Shown here piece by piece: positions 1 through 10,019 of a stretch of DNA of 64,000 bases. Below the pieces are notes generated by a model. It saw only the letters and a program-made list of their open reading frames with translations. It had not been told where the DNA came from and ran no database searches. Numbering within the stretch: the stretch's first letter is position 1; the number at the start of each line of letters is the position of its first letter. The DNA is from Pseudidiomarina salinarum (GTDB lineage: Bacteria > Pseudomonadota > Gammaproteobacteria > Enterobacterales > Alteromonadaceae), in assembly GCF_000753715.1 (NCBI RefSeq), contig NZ_JPER01000001.1, positions 186,001-250,000 of the forward strand, written 5' to 3'. The position numbers and the translations under genes are program-made.

Positions 1-501
1 GAACTGTTTGACCTGCCCGCCGCATTCGAAATCGATGCGGCGGATTTGCAACAGCGCTACCGCAAACTGCAGCAGCAGCTGCATCCTGATCGTTTTGCCC
101 GTGGCAGCGAACGCGACAAATTACTCGCGGTACAGCACTCGGCGCAGCTGAACGACGCCTATCAGACCCTGAAGACGCCTCTCTACCGCGCTGAGTATAT
201 ATTGCAGCTGCGCGGTATTGATCTGCAGCACGAGCAGCAGACCATCCGCGATCCGGACTTTCTGATGGCGCAGATGGAGTGGCGTGAGCGTATTGAAGAA
301 CTAAAGCAGGCAGCGGATAACTTCGCCGCCATCGACAGCGCCTACCGCGATCTGGAAGCCCAGACCCGCGAACTGCAGCACGAACTTGAACGGCATATCG
401 CCGCTGACGAGAACGAAGCGGCAGCCATTGCGGTGCGTAAACTCAAATTTATGCACAAGCTGCGGAGCGAAATCGAGCGCGTCGAAGACAGCGCCGACTA
501 A
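1..501 (+). CDS. hscB: HscB, co-chaperone of Fe-S cluster assembly (5' end cut by window)
   Basis: J-domain co-chaperone that delivers the scaffold IscU to HscA and stimulates its ATPase during [2Fe-2S] transfer in the cytoplasm. The reading frame is open from base 1, so the gene starts before the window; only a handful of N-terminal residues are missing compared with E. coli HscB (171 aa). The J domain is visible with its HPD tripeptide (LHPDRFA), followed by the conserved stretch [11 protein letters not shown] and a C-terminal helical bundle ending in [15 protein letters not shown], typical of the IscU-binding domain. HscA follows after 20 bp, so the two are co-transcribed. The TTG at 46 is an internal codon, not the start. 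Confidence 0.95.
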   Translation, partial: ELFDLPAAFEIDAADLQQRYRKLQQQLHPDRFARGSERDKLLAVQHSAQLNDAYQTLKTPLYRAEYILQLRGIDLQHEQQTIRDPDFLMAQMEWRERIEELKQAADNFAAIDSAYRDLEAQTRELQHELERHIAADENEAAAIAVRKLKFMHKLRSEIERVEDSAD

Positions 502-521
502 CTAACAACGGATTTAATATT

Positions 522-2393
522 ATGGCGTTATTGCAAATAGCTGAACCCGGGCAAAGCACTGCCCCCCATGAACATCGCCTGGCGGCGGGTATTGATCTGG
601 GCACTACTAACTCGCTGGTTGCCACCGTACGCAGCGGCGAGCCGCAGGTGCTGCCCGATGAAGATGGCCGCGCTATACTGCCGTCGGTAGTCTATTACGG
701 CGCAGACGAGATCCTGACCGGCCACGAAGCCCTGGCCAAACATAGCGATGCCTCGGTGGAAACCGAAAACACCATCGTCTCAGTCAAACGCTTTATCGGC
801 CGCACCATCGCCGATGTACAGCGCAACTTTCATAACCTGCCTTATAAACTGAGCGAAACCGAAAACGGCGTGCCGGTATTTGAAACGGCTGCCGGCGATA
901 AAAACGCGGTGGAAGTATCAGCTGATATCCTGCGCACCCTGGCGGTGCGCGCTGAAGCGGCCTTAGGTGGCGAGCTGACCGGCGTGGTGATTACCGTGCC
1001 GGCCTATTTTGATGACGCCCAGCGCCAGAGCACCAAAGATGCGGCGCAGCTGGCCGGGCTCAATGTATTGCGGCTGCTGAACGAGCCGACCGCAGCGGCG
1101 GTTGCCTATGGCCTGGATTCCGGCCAGGAAGGCCTGATCGCGGTGTACGATCTGGGCGGCGGCACCTTTGATATTTCATTACTGCGACTGCAGGGCGGCG
1201 TATTCGAAGTGCTGGCCACCGGCGGCGACAGTGCCTTGGGCGGCGATGATTTTGACCAGCTGATTGTCAACCGGCTGAAGCAGGAATGGCAGTTGCCGGA
1301 GCAGGTAGCAGCGCGGCTTGAGCGCGATTTGATTAATGCCGCGAAGCAGGCCAAAGAAGCCCTGAGTACTGCTTCCACTTATACCATTACCATTGATCTA
1401 GAAGGCACTGAGCGTAAGTATGCACTTACTCTTGATGAGTTTAATGGCCTGATTGAGCCGCTTATCCGCAAAACCCTGAGCAACTGTCGGCGCGCGTTAA
1501 AAGACGCCGGCGTAACGGCTGATGAAGTGCAGCAAGTGGTCATGGTCGGTGGCTCTACCCGGGTGCCGAAAGTGCGCGCGACAGTAGGCGAATTTTTTGG
1601 CCGTGAGCCGTTAACCTCGATTGACCCGGATCAGGTGGTTGCCGTTGGCGCCGCCATTCAGGCCGATGTGCTGGCCGGCAATAAGCCGGATTCCGACATG
1701 CTGCTGCTGGACGTGATCCCGCTGTCGCTGGGGCTGGAGACCATGGGCGGCCTGGTGGAGAAAGTTATTGAGCGCAACACCACCATACCGGTAGCCAAAG
1801 CGCAGGAATTTACCACCTTTAAAGACGGCCAGAGCGCGATGATGATCCACGTGGTGCAGGGCGAACGCGAGCTGGTTGACGATTGTCGCTCACTGGCGCG
1901 CTTTGTGCTGACGGATATTCCGCCGATGGCAGCTGGTGCCGCGCATATCCGCGTAACCTTCCAGGTTGATGCCGATGGCCTGCTGAGCGTGACCGCTATG
2001 GAAAAATCCAGTGGCGTCAGCGCCTCTATTCAGGTCAAGCCATCTTATGGCCTGGCCGATGAAGATATTACCAAAATGATTAGCGCCTCGATGAGCCACG
2101 CCAAGGGCGATATGGCGGCGCGCATGTTACGCGAGCAGCAGGTAGAAGCGGATCGGGTGATTGAAGCCCTAAGCAGCGCCCTGGCGGTCGACGGCGAACT
2201 GCTCGATAAAGACGAGCGCGCGCGACTGGATGCGGCCATGGCCGAACTGCGCAAAGCGCGGGCAGGCACTGATACGGACGCCATTGAAGCGGCCATCAAA
2301 AAGGTCGATGCGGCCAGCGATGAATTTGCCGCCCGGCGCATGGACAAATCGATTCGCAAGGCCTTGTCGGGTCAACGCGTCGATCAGCTATAA
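522..2393 (+). CDS. hscA: HscA, specialised Hsp70 for Fe-S cluster transfer
   Basis: Hsp70-class ATPase that binds the LPPVK motif of IscU and drives cluster release to apo-proteins together with HscB. At 623 aa it matches the family (E. coli 616). Visible nucleotide-binding signatures are [12 protein letters not shown] (about residues 24-35), [12 protein letters not shown] (about 208-219) and [13 protein letters not shown] (about 340-352). The substrate-binding domain runs from about 390 to 510 and is followed by a helical lid. It lacks the acidic EEVD-like tail of DnaK, as expected for HscA. The ATG is 20 bp after hscB, and fdx follows after 17 bp: a compact hscB-hscA-fdx operon with no iscX before the strand switches. 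Confidence 0.96.
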   Translation: MALLQIAEPGQSTAPHEHRLAAGIDLGTTNSLVATVRSGEPQVLPDEDGRAILPSVVYYGADEILTGHEALAKHSDASVETENTIVSVKRFIGRTIADVQRNFHNLPYKLSETENGVPVFETAAGDKNAVEVSADILRTLAVRAEAALGGELTGVVITVPAYFDDAQRQSTKDAAQLAGLNVLRLLNEPTAAAVAYGLDSGQEGLIAVYDLGGGTFDISLLRLQGGVFEVLATGGDSALGGDDFDQLIVNRLKQEWQLPEQVAARLERDLINAAKQAKEALSTASTYTITIDLEGTERKYALTLDEFNGLIEPLIRKTLSNCRRALKDAGVTADEVQQVVMVGGSTRVPKVRATVGEFFGREPLTSIDPDQVVAVGAAIQADVLAGNKPDSDMLLLDVIPLSLGLETMGGLVEKVIERNTTIPVAKAQEFTTFKDGQSAMMIHVVQGERELVDDCRSLARFVLTDIPPMAAGAAHIRVTFQVDADGLLSVTAMEKSSGVSASIQVKPSYGLADEDITKMISASMSHAKGDMAARMLREQQVEADRVIEALSSALAVDGELLDKDERARLDAAMAELRKARAGTDTDAIEAAIKKVDAASDEFAARRMDKSIRKALSGQRVDQL

Positions 2394-2410
2394 ACAGACG
2401 GAGATAACGA

Positions 2411-2749
2411 ATGCCCAAGATTATATTTCTGCCCCATCCAGAGCTGTGCCCGGAAGGCGCCGCAATTGAAGCTAAAACCGGCGAAACCGTACTGGATGTG
2501 GCGCTGAAAAACGGTATCGGCATCGAGCATGCCTGTGAGAAGTCCTGTGCCTGTACCACCTGCCACGTGGTGATCCGCGAAGGCTTCGAGTCGCTGGATG
2601 AAAGCAGTGAATGTGAAGACGACATGTTAGATAAAGCCTGGGGACTTGAGCCTGACTCACGTCTTGGCTGTCAGGCTCACATCAAAGATGAAGACCTGGT
2701 AGTCGAAATACCCAAATACACCATCAATATGGTAAGTGAAAACCACTAA
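2411..2749 (+). CDS. fdx: Isc-type [2Fe-2S] ferredoxin
   Basis: Electron carrier of the ISC machinery, thought to supply electrons for cluster assembly on IscU. The 112-aa length equals that of E. coli Fdx (111). Cluster ligands fit the adrenodoxin-type pattern: C42, C48 and C51 in the ACEKSCACTTCHVV segment, and C87 in SRLGCQAH; the conserved C46 is also present. It follows hscA after 17 bp and ends the operon. Its TAA ends at base 2749 and the stop of the opposite-strand gene begins at 2750, so the two convergent genes abut with no intergenic base and no visible terminator between them. Confidence 0.95.
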   Translation: MPKIIFLPHPELCPEGAAIEAKTGETVLDVALKNGIGIEHACEKSCACTTCHVVIREGFESLDESSECEDDMLDKAWGLEPDSRLGCQAHIKDEDLVVEIPKYTINMVSENH

Positions 2750-3295
2750 TCAGAACGGGCGCTCCCAGCGCAGGCTGATAAAATCCAGGCCATCGTTGGG
2801 GTGCTCAAAATCCAGATTGGAATAGTGTGACAGGGTGAGGCTTACCCGGGCATCAGTTTCCTGGTTGTACTGCCAGCTTACCGCCAGGCGGTCTTCAAAC
2901 TGAAAATGGGTGGATAAATCCCGATCCGCTATGGCTGTATCATCCATGAGCGCAGCCCCCACACCAAACTCAAAAAATATCGGTTCCGAACCTTCAGTAA
3001 ACTGCCATTGCAATAGCGGACTTAGCGTCACTGCCGCCAGATTTTCACTGTGATCCGCATTGTACTGCCAGTAGTTGAGGCTGGTTTCGACCTGCAACTC
3101 AGGTCGGCCCAGCCAGTCGGGCATACGGTAAGGTAAATCAGTCCAGCGGTAGCCAGCGCGCAAGCCGCGCACATCATCTTCAGAATGGGCGTAAGCCAGA
3201 TGCCATTCATTAGCTACAGCTGAACCTGTTGTGAGGGCGGTGCCTATCACTGCTGAAGCGATCAAACCAGAAAGTCGGACAAGCTTCAAAGACAT
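2750..3295 (-). CDS. pagL: PagL-like lipid A 3-O-deacylase (acyloxyacyl hydrolase family)
   Basis: Predicted outer-membrane beta-barrel enzyme that removes an ester-linked acyl chain from lipid A. The N-terminus is a signal peptide (positive MSLKLVR, hydrophobic SGLIASAVIGTALTTGSAVA, cleavage near VANEW). The diagnostic PagL C-terminal motif is visible: HYSN with H157 and S159 as the presumed catalytic His and Ser, then HPNDGLDF, ending in an aromatic residue (RPF) as outer-membrane barrels do. The 181-aa length fits the family. A strong ribosome site (GGAGG) precedes the ATG. It is a lone minus-strand gene between fdx and msrA. The family call is solid; activity on lipid A is inferred. Confidence 0.8.
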   Translation of the reverse strand: MSLKLVRLSGLIASAVIGTALTTGSAVANEWHLAYAHSEDDVRGLRAGYRWTDLPYRMPDWLGRPELQVETSLNYWQYNADHSENLAAVTLSPLLQWQFTEGSEPIFFEFGVGAALMDDTAIADRDLSTHFQFEDRLAVSWQYNQETDARVSLTLSHYSNLDFEHPNDGLDFISLRWERPF

Positions 3296-3327
3296 TAATT
3301 CCTCCGTTTTTTGCTGAGTGTCCCTAT

Positions 3328-3858
3328 TTATTCTAGACGATCAGCGAAAGTTCGCCGGAATTTTGCCAGTTTGGGTGACACTACGGCCTGGCAGTAGGCG
3401 TTTTCCGGATTCCGCTCGATGTAGTTTTCGTGGTAGTCCTCGGCCGGCCAGAATTTTTCCAGGGGCTCGACTTCAGTCACAATTTCATTGGCCCAGGTTT
3501 TGTCTGCCTGCATATCAGCGATGATGTCGTAGGCCTGCTGACGTTGCTCGTCGGTATGGTAGAAAATCGCTGAGCGGTACTGGGTGCCGACGTCATTGCC
3601 CTGGCGGTTAAGCTGGGTCGGGTCATGCAGGGCGAAGAAGATCTCGTAAATCTCACGGATGCTGATGGCCTGCGGGTCATAAGTCAGCTGCACTACTTCG
3701 GCATGGCCGGTTTCGCCTTTGCAGACATCTTCATAGGTCGGGTTTTCTTTATGGCCGCCGGCATAGCCGGACTCGGCTTTCAGCACACCGCGCACCTGCT
3801 TAAAGGCGCCTTCAATGCACCAGAAGCAGCCGCCGGCAAGGGTAATTTTTTGGGTCAT
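3328..3858 (-). CDS. msrA: Peptide methionine-(S)-S-oxide reductase
   Basis: Repairs oxidised methionine by reducing the S-sulfoxide, recycled by thioredoxin in the cytoplasm. The catalytic motif GGCFWCIEG lies at the N-terminus with nucleophile C11; the YAGG segment (about 32-35) and the TGHAEVVQ segment (about 51-58) are characteristic. At 176 aa it is the short bacterial form (E. coli MsrA is 212). The conserved Y-H-x-N-Y stretch (DYHENYIERNP) is visible near residue 140. It is transcribed leftwards, divergent from ndk. No msrB partner is adjacent. Confidence 0.95.
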   Translation of the reverse strand: MTQKITLAGGCFWCIEGAFKQVRGVLKAESGYAGGHKENPTYEDVCKGETGHAEVVQLTYDPQAISIREIYEIFFALHDPTQLNRQGNDVGTQYRSAIFYHTDEQRQQAYDIIADMQADKTWANEIVTEVEPLEKFWPAEDYHENYIERNPENAYCQAVVSPKLAKFRRTFADRLE

Positions 3859-3957
3859 TCGATGTTACTCCGTTTGAGTGATCCGTCTGAGTGAATAGAC
3901 GTCTAAACATCCATATGATGACATGGGAGCTAACGCCTGTCCATCAGTGTAGACCAG

Positions 3958-3986
3958 TGTACATCAGAGCCTGTTTTGCGTATAAT
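3958..3986 (+). promoter_or_regulatory. Candidate sigma70 promoter of ndk
   Basis: A perfect -10 hexamer TATAAT (3981-3986) lies 17 bp after TGTACA (3958-3963), a 4/6 match to the -35 consensus. This places the start point about 40 bp upstream of the ndk ATG at 4033. No competing promoter is evident in the msrA-ndk divergent region. Inferred by eye only. Confidence 0.55.
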
Positions 3987-4032
3987 CCGCGCGACTCAAA
4001 CCTATGCCGAATCTATACAACGGAGACCAAAA

Positions 4033-4464
4033 ATGGCCTTAGAACGTACTTTATCAATTATCAAACCTGACGCGGTTGGCAAAAACCTGATCGGCGCTAT
4101 CTACAACCGCTTTGAAACTGCGGGCTTCCGTATTGTCGCAGCGAAAATGATGCACCTGAGCACTGAACAGGCTGAAGGTTTCTACGCTGAACACTCAGAG
4201 CGTCCGTTCTTCCGTGCCCTGGTTGATTTCATGACTTCAGGCCCTGTTATGGTTCAGGCTCTGGAAGCAGAAAACGCAGTACGTAAGCACCGTGACATCA
4301 TGGGCGCGACCAACCCGGCTGATGCGCTGGCAGGAACGCTGCGTGCAGACTATGCTGAAACTATCGACGAAAATGCGGTACACGGCTCTGATTCTGTAGA
4401 ATCTGCGGCCCGCGAAATTGCTTACTTCTTCGCTGACGAAGAAATCTGCTCGCGCACCCGCTAA
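4033..4464 (+). CDS. ndk: Nucleoside diphosphate kinase
   Basis: Transfers the gamma phosphate between nucleoside tri- and diphosphates through a phosphohistidine, balancing NTP/dNTP pools. The start is set at the ATG at 4033 ([15 protein letters not shown]), preceded by GGAG at about 4021-4024, giving 143 aa, exactly the family length. A longer frame from 3976 would add 19 residues that overlap the promoter and resemble nothing in the family. The active-site motif NAVHGSDS contains the phosphorylated H117; K11, R87 and R104-type residues of the binding pocket are in place. rlmN follows 25 bp downstream. Confidence 0.97.
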   Translation: MALERTLSIIKPDAVGKNLIGAIYNRFETAGFRIVAAKMMHLSTEQAEGFYAEHSERPFFRALVDFMTSGPVMVQALEAENAVRKHRDIMGATNPADALAGTLRADYAETIDENAVHGSDSVESAAREIAYFFADEEICSRTR

Positions 4465-4489
4465 TAAACGTCTTTTTAGGTGGAACTGA

Positions 4490-5623
4490 ATGAATTCAAT
4501 TGACAAAAAAGTGAACCTGCTCGACCTGAATCGCCAGGGTATGCGCGATTTCTTTAACGAGCTTGGGGAAAAACCCTTTCGTGCCGACCAGGTGATGAAG
4601 TGGGTGTATCACTATTGTGTCGACGATTTCGATCAGATGACCAACCTGAATAAAGGCTTACGGGAAAAGCTGAAGCAGATCGCTGAGATTCGCGCACCAG
4701 AAGTGCGCGAACAGCAGCAGTCTGCCGATGGCACCATCAAATTTTCGCTGACCTTATTTGATGCCCAGGACGTCGAAGCCGTCTGGATCCCGGAAAAAGA
4801 TCGCGCCACCCTCTGCGTGTCTTCGCAGGTGGGTTGCGCCCTTGAATGTACGTTTTGTTCGACCGGTCAGCAGGGCTTTAACCGCAACCTGCGGGTGGCG
4901 GAAATCATCGGCCAGGTATGGCGGGTGAATAAACTGCTGGGCGCAGTCGGTGATACCGGTGTTAAAGCAGTAACCAACGTGGTGATGATGGGCATGGGTG
5001 AACCTTTGCTGAACGTTGCCAACGTGGTACCGGCGATGGAACTCATGATGGACGATAACGCCTTTGGCTTGTCCAAGCGTCGCGTTACCCTGAGTACTTC
5101 TGGCGTGGTACCGGCTTTAGAAAAACTGCGTGACCAGATTGATGTTGCCCTGGCGATTTCACTGCACGCACCAGATGACGAACTGCGTAACGAAATCGTC
5201 CCTATTAACAAGAAGTATCCGATCAGTGAACTGCTGGCGGCCAGCCGCCGCTATGTTGAAGTCTCCCATGCGCAGAACAAGGTGACGATCGAGTACGTGA
5301 TGTTGGATCACGTGAATGATTCCACCGATCAGGCCCATGCGCTGGCTGAGACCCTGAAAGATACTCCGTGCAAGATCAACCTGATCCCATTTAATCCCTT
5401 TCCTGGTTCAGATTACGGCCGTTCCAGCAACTCGCGTATTGACCGCTTTGCTAAAGTTCTGATAGAAAAGGGCTTTATAGTGATGGTACGCAAAACCCGT
5501 GGCGATGATATTGATGCCGCCTGTGGTCAGCTGGTTGGCGATGTAGTGGATCGTACTAAGCGTATCCTTAAAAAGCAGCAGGCCAGCCGCGGCGGCAGCG
5601 GTATTGACGTAAAGGCTGTTTAA
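4490..5623 (+). CDS. rlmN: Dual-specificity 23S rRNA A2503 / tRNA A37 C2-methyltransferase
   Basis: Radical-SAM enzyme that methylates C2 of A2503 in 23S rRNA and A37 in some tRNAs. The radical-SAM cluster motif CxxxCxxC is at C116, C120 and C123 ([16 protein letters not shown]). C109 and C345 (in DIDAACGQL) correspond to the conserved pair flanking the core, with C345 at the position of the methyl-carrying cysteine of E. coli RlmN. Length is 377 aa (E. coli 384). The GGXGEP-type SAM segment appears as MGMGEPLLN near residue 165. It begins 25 bp after ndk, as in many gammaproteobacteria, and precedes pilF. Confidence 0.96.
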   Translation: MNSIDKKVNLLDLNRQGMRDFFNELGEKPFRADQVMKWVYHYCVDDFDQMTNLNKGLREKLKQIAEIRAPEVREQQQSADGTIKFSLTLFDAQDVEAVWIPEKDRATLCVSSQVGCALECTFCSTGQQGFNRNLRVAEIIGQVWRVNKLLGAVGDTGVKAVTNVVMMGMGEPLLNVANVVPAMELMMDDNAFGLSKRRVTLSTSGVVPALEKLRDQIDVALAISLHAPDDELRNEIVPINKKYPISELLAASRRYVEVSHAQNKVTIEYVMLDHVNDSTDQAHALAETLKDTPCKINLIPFNPFPGSDYGRSSNSRIDRFAKVLIEKGFIVMVRKTRGDDIDAACGQLVGDVVDRTKRILKKQQASRGGSGIDVKAV

Positions 5624-5691
5624 TTCGTCAGGCTGCGGTACTATCAGTAAGTACGATCAGATAGCTACATGATGTTTTACAGGAGCCGGGC

Positions 5692-6459
5692 ATGCGTTCA
5701 TTATTACTGACCCTACTAGCAACCAGCGTATTATTGACCGGTTGTGTGAATCAGCGCACCGTCGACGGCGAGTCGGAACCAGCTCCGAAATTCAATCCGC
5801 AGGAAGCTGCCAAGTCACGCTTAGCGCTGGGGCTTCAGTATCTTCGCAGTCAAAACTACCGGCTGGCTAAGGCCAACTTGGAGCGCGCCCGCGACTATGC
5901 GCCCAATGATCCGGCGGTGCATACCGGCCTGGCGTATTACTATCAGAATGTAAAAGATTACGAGCGGGCGGAACAATATTACCGCAGCGCTATCAAACTA
6001 AATCCGAACGATGGCGATACCCTGAACAATCTGGCGGTGTTGCTGTGTTCGCAGGGCAAGTTTAAAGACGCGCTGGAATACTTTCACAAAGCCGTTGAGC
6101 AGCCAGAATATGTGAAAGTGGCAAGTACCTGGCAGAATGCCGCGACCTGTGCGATGCGGCAGGGCGACTTTGACGCAGCCAACAGATATTACCAGCTGGC
6201 AATCAATCATGACCCGCAAAATAGCACTATTCTTGAGAGCTACGCTGGGTTATTGTTACGCCAGCAACGCTATATTGATGCGCAGCGGGTGTTAGCACAG
6301 CGAGCCCAATTGCCGCAGTTCACACCGCAGTACCTGTGGCTGGAAATACAACTGGCCCGGGCGCTTGGAAATCAAGCAAAAGCGCTGACTTATGGTGAAC
6401 TGTTGATGTCGCGTTTCCCCCAGTCAGAGCAAGCGCAGCGATTCCTGAAAAATTCATGA
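5692..6459 (+). CDS. pilF: PilF/PilW-type type IV pilus biogenesis lipoprotein (TPR)
   Basis: Outer-membrane pilotin lipoprotein that helps the PilQ secretin assemble. The N-terminus is a lipoprotein signal with a lipobox ending at C18 (LLTGC), after which the mature protein has about six TPR-like repeats (for example AKANLERARDYAPNDPAVHTG and AEQYYRSAIKLNPNDGDT type units) covering residues 45-250. Length of 255 aa fits the family. Its place between rlmN and rodZ is the conserved gammaproteobacterial position of pilF. The ATG follows an AGGAG site at about 5681-5685. Confidence 0.9.
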   Translation: MRSLLLTLLATSVLLTGCVNQRTVDGESEPAPKFNPQEAAKSRLALGLQYLRSQNYRLAKANLERARDYAPNDPAVHTGLAYYYQNVKDYERAEQYYRSAIKLNPNDGDTLNNLAVLLCSQGKFKDALEYFHKAVEQPEYVKVASTWQNAATCAMRQGDFDAANRYYQLAINHDPQNSTILESYAGLLLRQQRYIDAQRVLAQRAQLPQFTPQYLWLEIQLARALGNQAKALTYGELLMSRFPQSEQAQRFLKNS

Positions 6460-6481
6460 GTTTTAACCTTACGGTAAGCCG

Positions 6482-7516
6482 ATGACAGCAGATAAAGACC
6501 TTTTTACACCGCAGGACGCGGAACAAGAGCAGGACGCAAAACCAAAATATACCGGGACGACCCCGGGTCAATTGCTGCGTGCGGCGCGTGAGGAAAAAGG
6601 TCTGACGACACAGCAGGTGGCCGATAGCCTGCGCCTGCGGTTTACGATCATCGATATGATCGAGGCCGACGAATACGAGAAGCTGGCCGCGCCGGCTTTT
6701 GTCCGGGGGTATCTGCGCTCGTTCGCGAAAGCCGTTGAAGCGGACCTGGCCGAAGTACTGCATGCGTACGAACAAATGGGTTACGGGGCCAGTACTAAGC
6801 CTAACCTGAGCATGCAGAGCTTTTCCAAGCGCCAGGTCTTAGACCGCGAGGATAGCCGGCTGAAATGGTTCAGCTACCTGATTATCGCCATCGTACTGGC
6901 ACTGGCCGTGATCTGGTGGTGGCAGGATAGTGATTTCAGCATGGATTCAATCTTTGGCTCGGGCAGCCCGCAAAGTGACGTAGCCCGTGGTTCTACCACG
7001 GGGGAAACCCGAAACCGTATCGAAATCACCGACAGAAGCGATGATTCGGTAACGTTACCGGAAACCCGTGGTGGAACCACGGGCTACACGCCCGTCGGTG
7101 TTGAGCGGATACCCGAATCTGAGGTGTCGGCCGCTGATGTATCCACCGCCGAAGTGGTGCCCGAGCCGGTGATCATTTCACCCACGCCGGTCCCCTCAGC
7201 CGATATTCCGGGTTCGACTCCGGCCGATGTCAGCGCCACCGATGATCCGGCAGTCGAAGCCGGCTTAACCGATGTGGACGAAGCCAGCCTGGCGCTGACC
7301 TTCAGCGACTCCTGCTGGATCAAGGTCACTGACGCCACCGGCGAAGACATTGCCATCGGCGTAAAGCAGGCTGGCTACCACATGCCGCTGACGGGACAGC
7401 CACCATTTGATATCATTCTGTGTAAACCAGAAGCAGTTGAACTAACCTATCAGGGCGAAGAAATTGATCTTAGCGCCTACCGTCGTAATCGCTCGGTCAC
7501 CCTTACCCTGAATTAA
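6482..7516 (+). CDS. rodZ: RodZ cell-shape protein carrying a translated REPIN in its periplasmic linker
   Basis: Bitopic membrane protein that anchors MreB filaments and helps set rod shape. It has an Xre-like helix-turn-helix at about residues 29-85 (GQLLRAAREEKGLTTQQVAD), a single transmembrane helix at about 129-147 (WFSYLIIAIVLALAVIWWW) and a C-terminal DUF4115 beta domain from about 265 (LTFSDSCWIKVTDATGED). The linker between helix and domain contains an inverted pair of REP units encoding VARGSTTG (from V167) and RGGTTGY (196-202), in frame. The first is at 6980-7002, the second at 7065-7087. The linker is otherwise Pro/Thr/Ser-rich and tolerant of insertion. ispG follows, the usual arrangement. 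Confidence 0.93.
   Translation: MTADKDLFTPQDAEQEQDAKPKYTGTTPGQLLRAAREEKGLTTQQVADSLRLRFTIIDMIEADEYEKLAAPAFVRGYLRSFAKAVEADLAEVLHAYEQMGYGASTKPNLSMQSFSKRQVLDREDSRLKWFSYLIIAIVLALAVIWWWQDSDFSMDSIFGSGSPQSDVARGSTTGETRNRIEITDRSDDSVTLPETRGGTTGYTPVGVERIPESEVSAADVSTAEVVPEPVIISPTPVPSADIPGSTPADVSATDDPAVEAGLTDVDEASLALTFSDSCWIKVTDATGEDIAIGVKQAGYHMPLTGQPPFDIILCKPEAVELTYQGEEIDLSAYRRNRSVTLTLN
6980..7087 (+). repeat. REPIN (inverted REP pair) inside rodZ
   Basis: Forward REP unit at 6980-7002 and inverted unit at 7065-7087, separated by 62 bp; the whole is 108 bp, a multiple of three. The second unit has the variant loop TGGAA instead of TAGAA, seen otherwise only in the mscS copy (28212). Both are translated in frame as VARGSTTG and RGGTTGY within the flexible periplasmic linker of RodZ. 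Confidence 0.95.
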
Positions 7517-7550
7517 AGCATTAAAGCAGCAATAAAGTGAGTCGTACCCC

Positions 7551-8660
7551 ATGCATGAATCACCAATAAAACGCCGTCCGTCACGCCGTATCTATGTCGG
7601 TAACGTGCCCATTGGCGATGGCGCGCCTATTGCCGTGCAGTCGATGACGAACACCGAAACCTGCGATGTGGATGCGACCGTTAAGCAAATCAGAGCCATT
7701 GCCGACGCTGGTGCCGATATCGTGCGCGTATCCGTGCCCACCATGGATGCTGCTGAAGCCTTTAAATTAATCAAACAACAAAGCCCGGTGCCGCTGGTTG
7801 CGGATATTCACTTTGACTACCGTATCGCCCTGAAAGTGGCCGAATACGGCGTCGATTGCCTGCGCATTAATCCGGGCAACATCGGCAACGAACAACGCAT
7901 CCGCCAGGTGGTGGACGCAGCCCGTGATCGCGGCATTCCGATCCGCATCGGTGTGAACGGCGGCTCGCTGGAAAAAGACCTGCAGGAAAAATACGGCGAA
8001 CCTACGCCAGCGGCGCTGGTGGAATCCGCTATGCGGCATGTGGATATTCTGGATCGCCTGAACTTCCATGACTTCAAAGTCAGTGTGAAAGCTTCGGACG
8101 TGTTTCTGGCGGTGGAATCCTACCGCTTGCTGGCCAAACAGATTGACCAGCCGCTGCACCTTGGCATCACCGAAGCCGGTGGCCTGCGCAGTGGCTCGGT
8201 GAAGTCAGCCATCGGCCTGGGCATGCTGCTGGCGGACGGCATCGGCGATACCCTGAGGGTGTCGCTGGCCGCGGATCCCGTTGAAGAAGTGAAGGTCGGT
8301 TTTGATATCTTAAAGTCCCTTCGCATTCGCAGCCGCGGCATTAACTTTATTGCCTGCCCCAGCTGCTCGCGCCAGGAGTTCGATGTGATTGCTACCGTTA
8401 ATGCCCTCGAGCAGCGTCTTGAAGACGTAGTAGTGCCAATGGATGTGTCCATTATTGGTTGCGTGGTCAACGGCCCGGGCGAGGCATTGATATCGCAAAT
8501 CGGTCTGGCCGGCGCCAAAGGCAAAAGTGGCTTCTATCTTGATGGCGAGCGCCAGAAAGAGCGCCTTGATAATACCAACTTAGTTGATCAGCTTGAGCGG
8601 CATATCCGCGCCAAGGTCAAACGGCTTGAAGCCGAGCAGATTCCGGTGAAGCAAAGCTAA
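7551..8660 (+). CDS. ispG: 4-hydroxy-3-methylbut-2-enyl diphosphate synthase (GcpE)
   Basis: Penultimate enzyme of the MEP isoprenoid pathway: reduces MEcPP to HMBPP with a [4Fe-4S] cluster. The TIM-barrel N-terminal part begins with [15 protein letters not shown] and contains the conserved [12 protein letters not shown] segment. Cluster ligands C269 and C272 ([10 protein letters not shown]) and C304 with E311 ([11 protein letters not shown]) are all present. Length 369 aa is close to E. coli IspG (372). It starts 34 bp after rodZ and lies upstream of hisS, the common gammaproteobacterial order. Confidence 0.97.
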   Translation: MHESPIKRRPSRRIYVGNVPIGDGAPIAVQSMTNTETCDVDATVKQIRAIADAGADIVRVSVPTMDAAEAFKLIKQQSPVPLVADIHFDYRIALKVAEYGVDCLRINPGNIGNEQRIRQVVDAARDRGIPIRIGVNGGSLEKDLQEKYGEPTPAALVESAMRHVDILDRLNFHDFKVSVKASDVFLAVESYRLLAKQIDQPLHLGITEAGGLRSGSVKSAIGLGMLLADGIGDTLRVSLAADPVEEVKVGFDILKSLRIRSRGINFIACPSCSRQEFDVIATVNALEQRLEDVVVPMDVSIIGCVVNGPGEALISQIGLAGAKGKSGFYLDGERQKERLDNTNLVDQLERHIRAKVKRLEAEQIPVKQS

Positions 8661-8728
8661 AGCTGCGCTATACTAGTCCCGATTTTTAACCCGGTTGTGA
8701 CAAACCAAAAATAGTAGATGTAATTACT

Positions 8729-9994
8729 GTGGCAAAAACGATTCAGGCAATTCGTGGAATGAACGACATCCTGCCCGGGCAAAGCCCCGCGTGGCAGTAT
8801 GTTGAAGGCGTGATCCGTAAGGTCGCGGCGCAGTACAGCTACCAGGAAATCCGGATGCCGGTGCTGGAAAGCACTGAGCTGTTCAAGCGTTCGATTGGCG
8901 AAGTCACGGATATCGTCGAAAAAGAAATGTACACCTTTGATGACCGCAACGGCGACAGTCTGACGCTGCGTCCCGAAGGCACCGCCAGCTGTGTGCGCGC
9001 CGGCAATGAACACGGCCTGCTGTATAATCAGACGCCGCGGTTGTGGTACATGGGTCCCATGTTCCGCCACGAGCGTCCGCAGAAAGGCCGCTATCGTCAG
9101 TTCCATCAGTTCGGTATTGAAGCCTTTGGCATGGACGGCCCGGAAATCGACGCTGAAGTGATTCTGCTGTCGGCCCGCCTGTGGCAGGAATTTGGCATTG
9201 CCGAGCAGCTCGAATTGCAGATCAACTCGCTGGCGTCCAACGAAGCACGCGGCCGCTATCGTGATGCGCTGCGGGATTACCTGCGGCAGCACGAAGAGGC
9301 ACTGGATGAAGACTCCAAACGCCGGTTAGACAGCAACGTGTTGCGTATTCTTGACAGCAAGTCGCCGGAAACCCAGGCGCTGCTGGTGGATGCACCGCGG
9401 CTGTCGGATTACTGGGATGAAGAATCTCGGGCCCACTTTGAAGGCTTGACCGAACGCCTGGCAGCAGCTGGCGTGAAGTGCGTGCTGAACGAGAAGCTGG
9501 TGCGCGGGCTGGACTATTACAACCGCACTGTGTTTGAGTGGGTGACCACAGAACTCGGCGCCCAGGGCACGGTTTGTGCCGGCGGCCGTTACGATGGTCT
9601 GGTGGAGCAGCTTGGCGGTAAAGCCACCCCGGCGGTTGGTTTTGCTATGGGCATTGAGCGGCTGGTATTGCTACTGGAAAGCCAGGATCGCATTCCGTCG
9701 GTAACGGCGGTGGATCTGTATCTGATGGCAGGCGATGAGCGGGCGGAACTAAAACTGCCGGCTGTTGCCGAAAAAGTTCGTGATAAGCATCCCGGGTTGA
9801 AGGTGATGCTGCACTCAGGCACACAGAATCTGAAGAAAAAACTGATGAAAGCGGATAAATCGGGCGCCACTTATGCCCTGATTGTTGACTGTGATGTAAA
9901 CGGCCGGCTGGAATATCAGTATAAGCATCTGCGTAAGCGGGACGAAGACAAGAATTTTACCGACCTGGCTGAACTGGCCGGGTTGCTTGACTAA
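8729..9994 (+). CDS. hisS: Histidyl-tRNA synthetase
   Basis: Class II aminoacyl-tRNA synthetase that charges tRNA-His. The start is the GTG at 8729 (read [17 protein letters not shown]), matching the family N-terminus; no ATG in frame gives a better fit. Class II motif 2 appears as [21 protein letters not shown] (about 109-129) and the histidine-specific motif as [13 protein letters not shown] (about 259-271); motif 3 is in [10 protein letters not shown]. The anticodon-binding domain occupies about 330-421. Length 421 aa equals E. coli (424). It follows ispG with a 68-bp gap that contains a TATACT but no clear -35 box. Confidence 0.97.
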   Translation: MAKTIQAIRGMNDILPGQSPAWQYVEGVIRKVAAQYSYQEIRMPVLESTELFKRSIGEVTDIVEKEMYTFDDRNGDSLTLRPEGTASCVRAGNEHGLLYNQTPRLWYMGPMFRHERPQKGRYRQFHQFGIEAFGMDGPEIDAEVILLSARLWQEFGIAEQLELQINSLASNEARGRYRDALRDYLRQHEEALDEDSKRRLDSNVLRILDSKSPETQALLVDAPRLSDYWDEESRAHFEGLTERLAAAGVKCVLNEKLVRGLDYYNRTVFEWVTTELGAQGTVCAGGRYDGLVEQLGGKATPAVGFAMGIERLVLLLESQDRIPSVTAVDLYLMAGDERAELKLPAVAEKVRDKHPGLKVMLHSGTQNLKKKLMKADKSGATYALIVDCDVNGRLEYQYKHLRKRDEDKNFTDLAELAGLLD

Positions 9995-10019
9995 CGATTT
10001 TTAACAGAGGATTAAGCGC

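Noticed and set aside
8669-8674. TATACT upstream of hisS as a promoter
   Set aside because: No acceptable -35 box at 16-18 bp; not enough to report as a feature.
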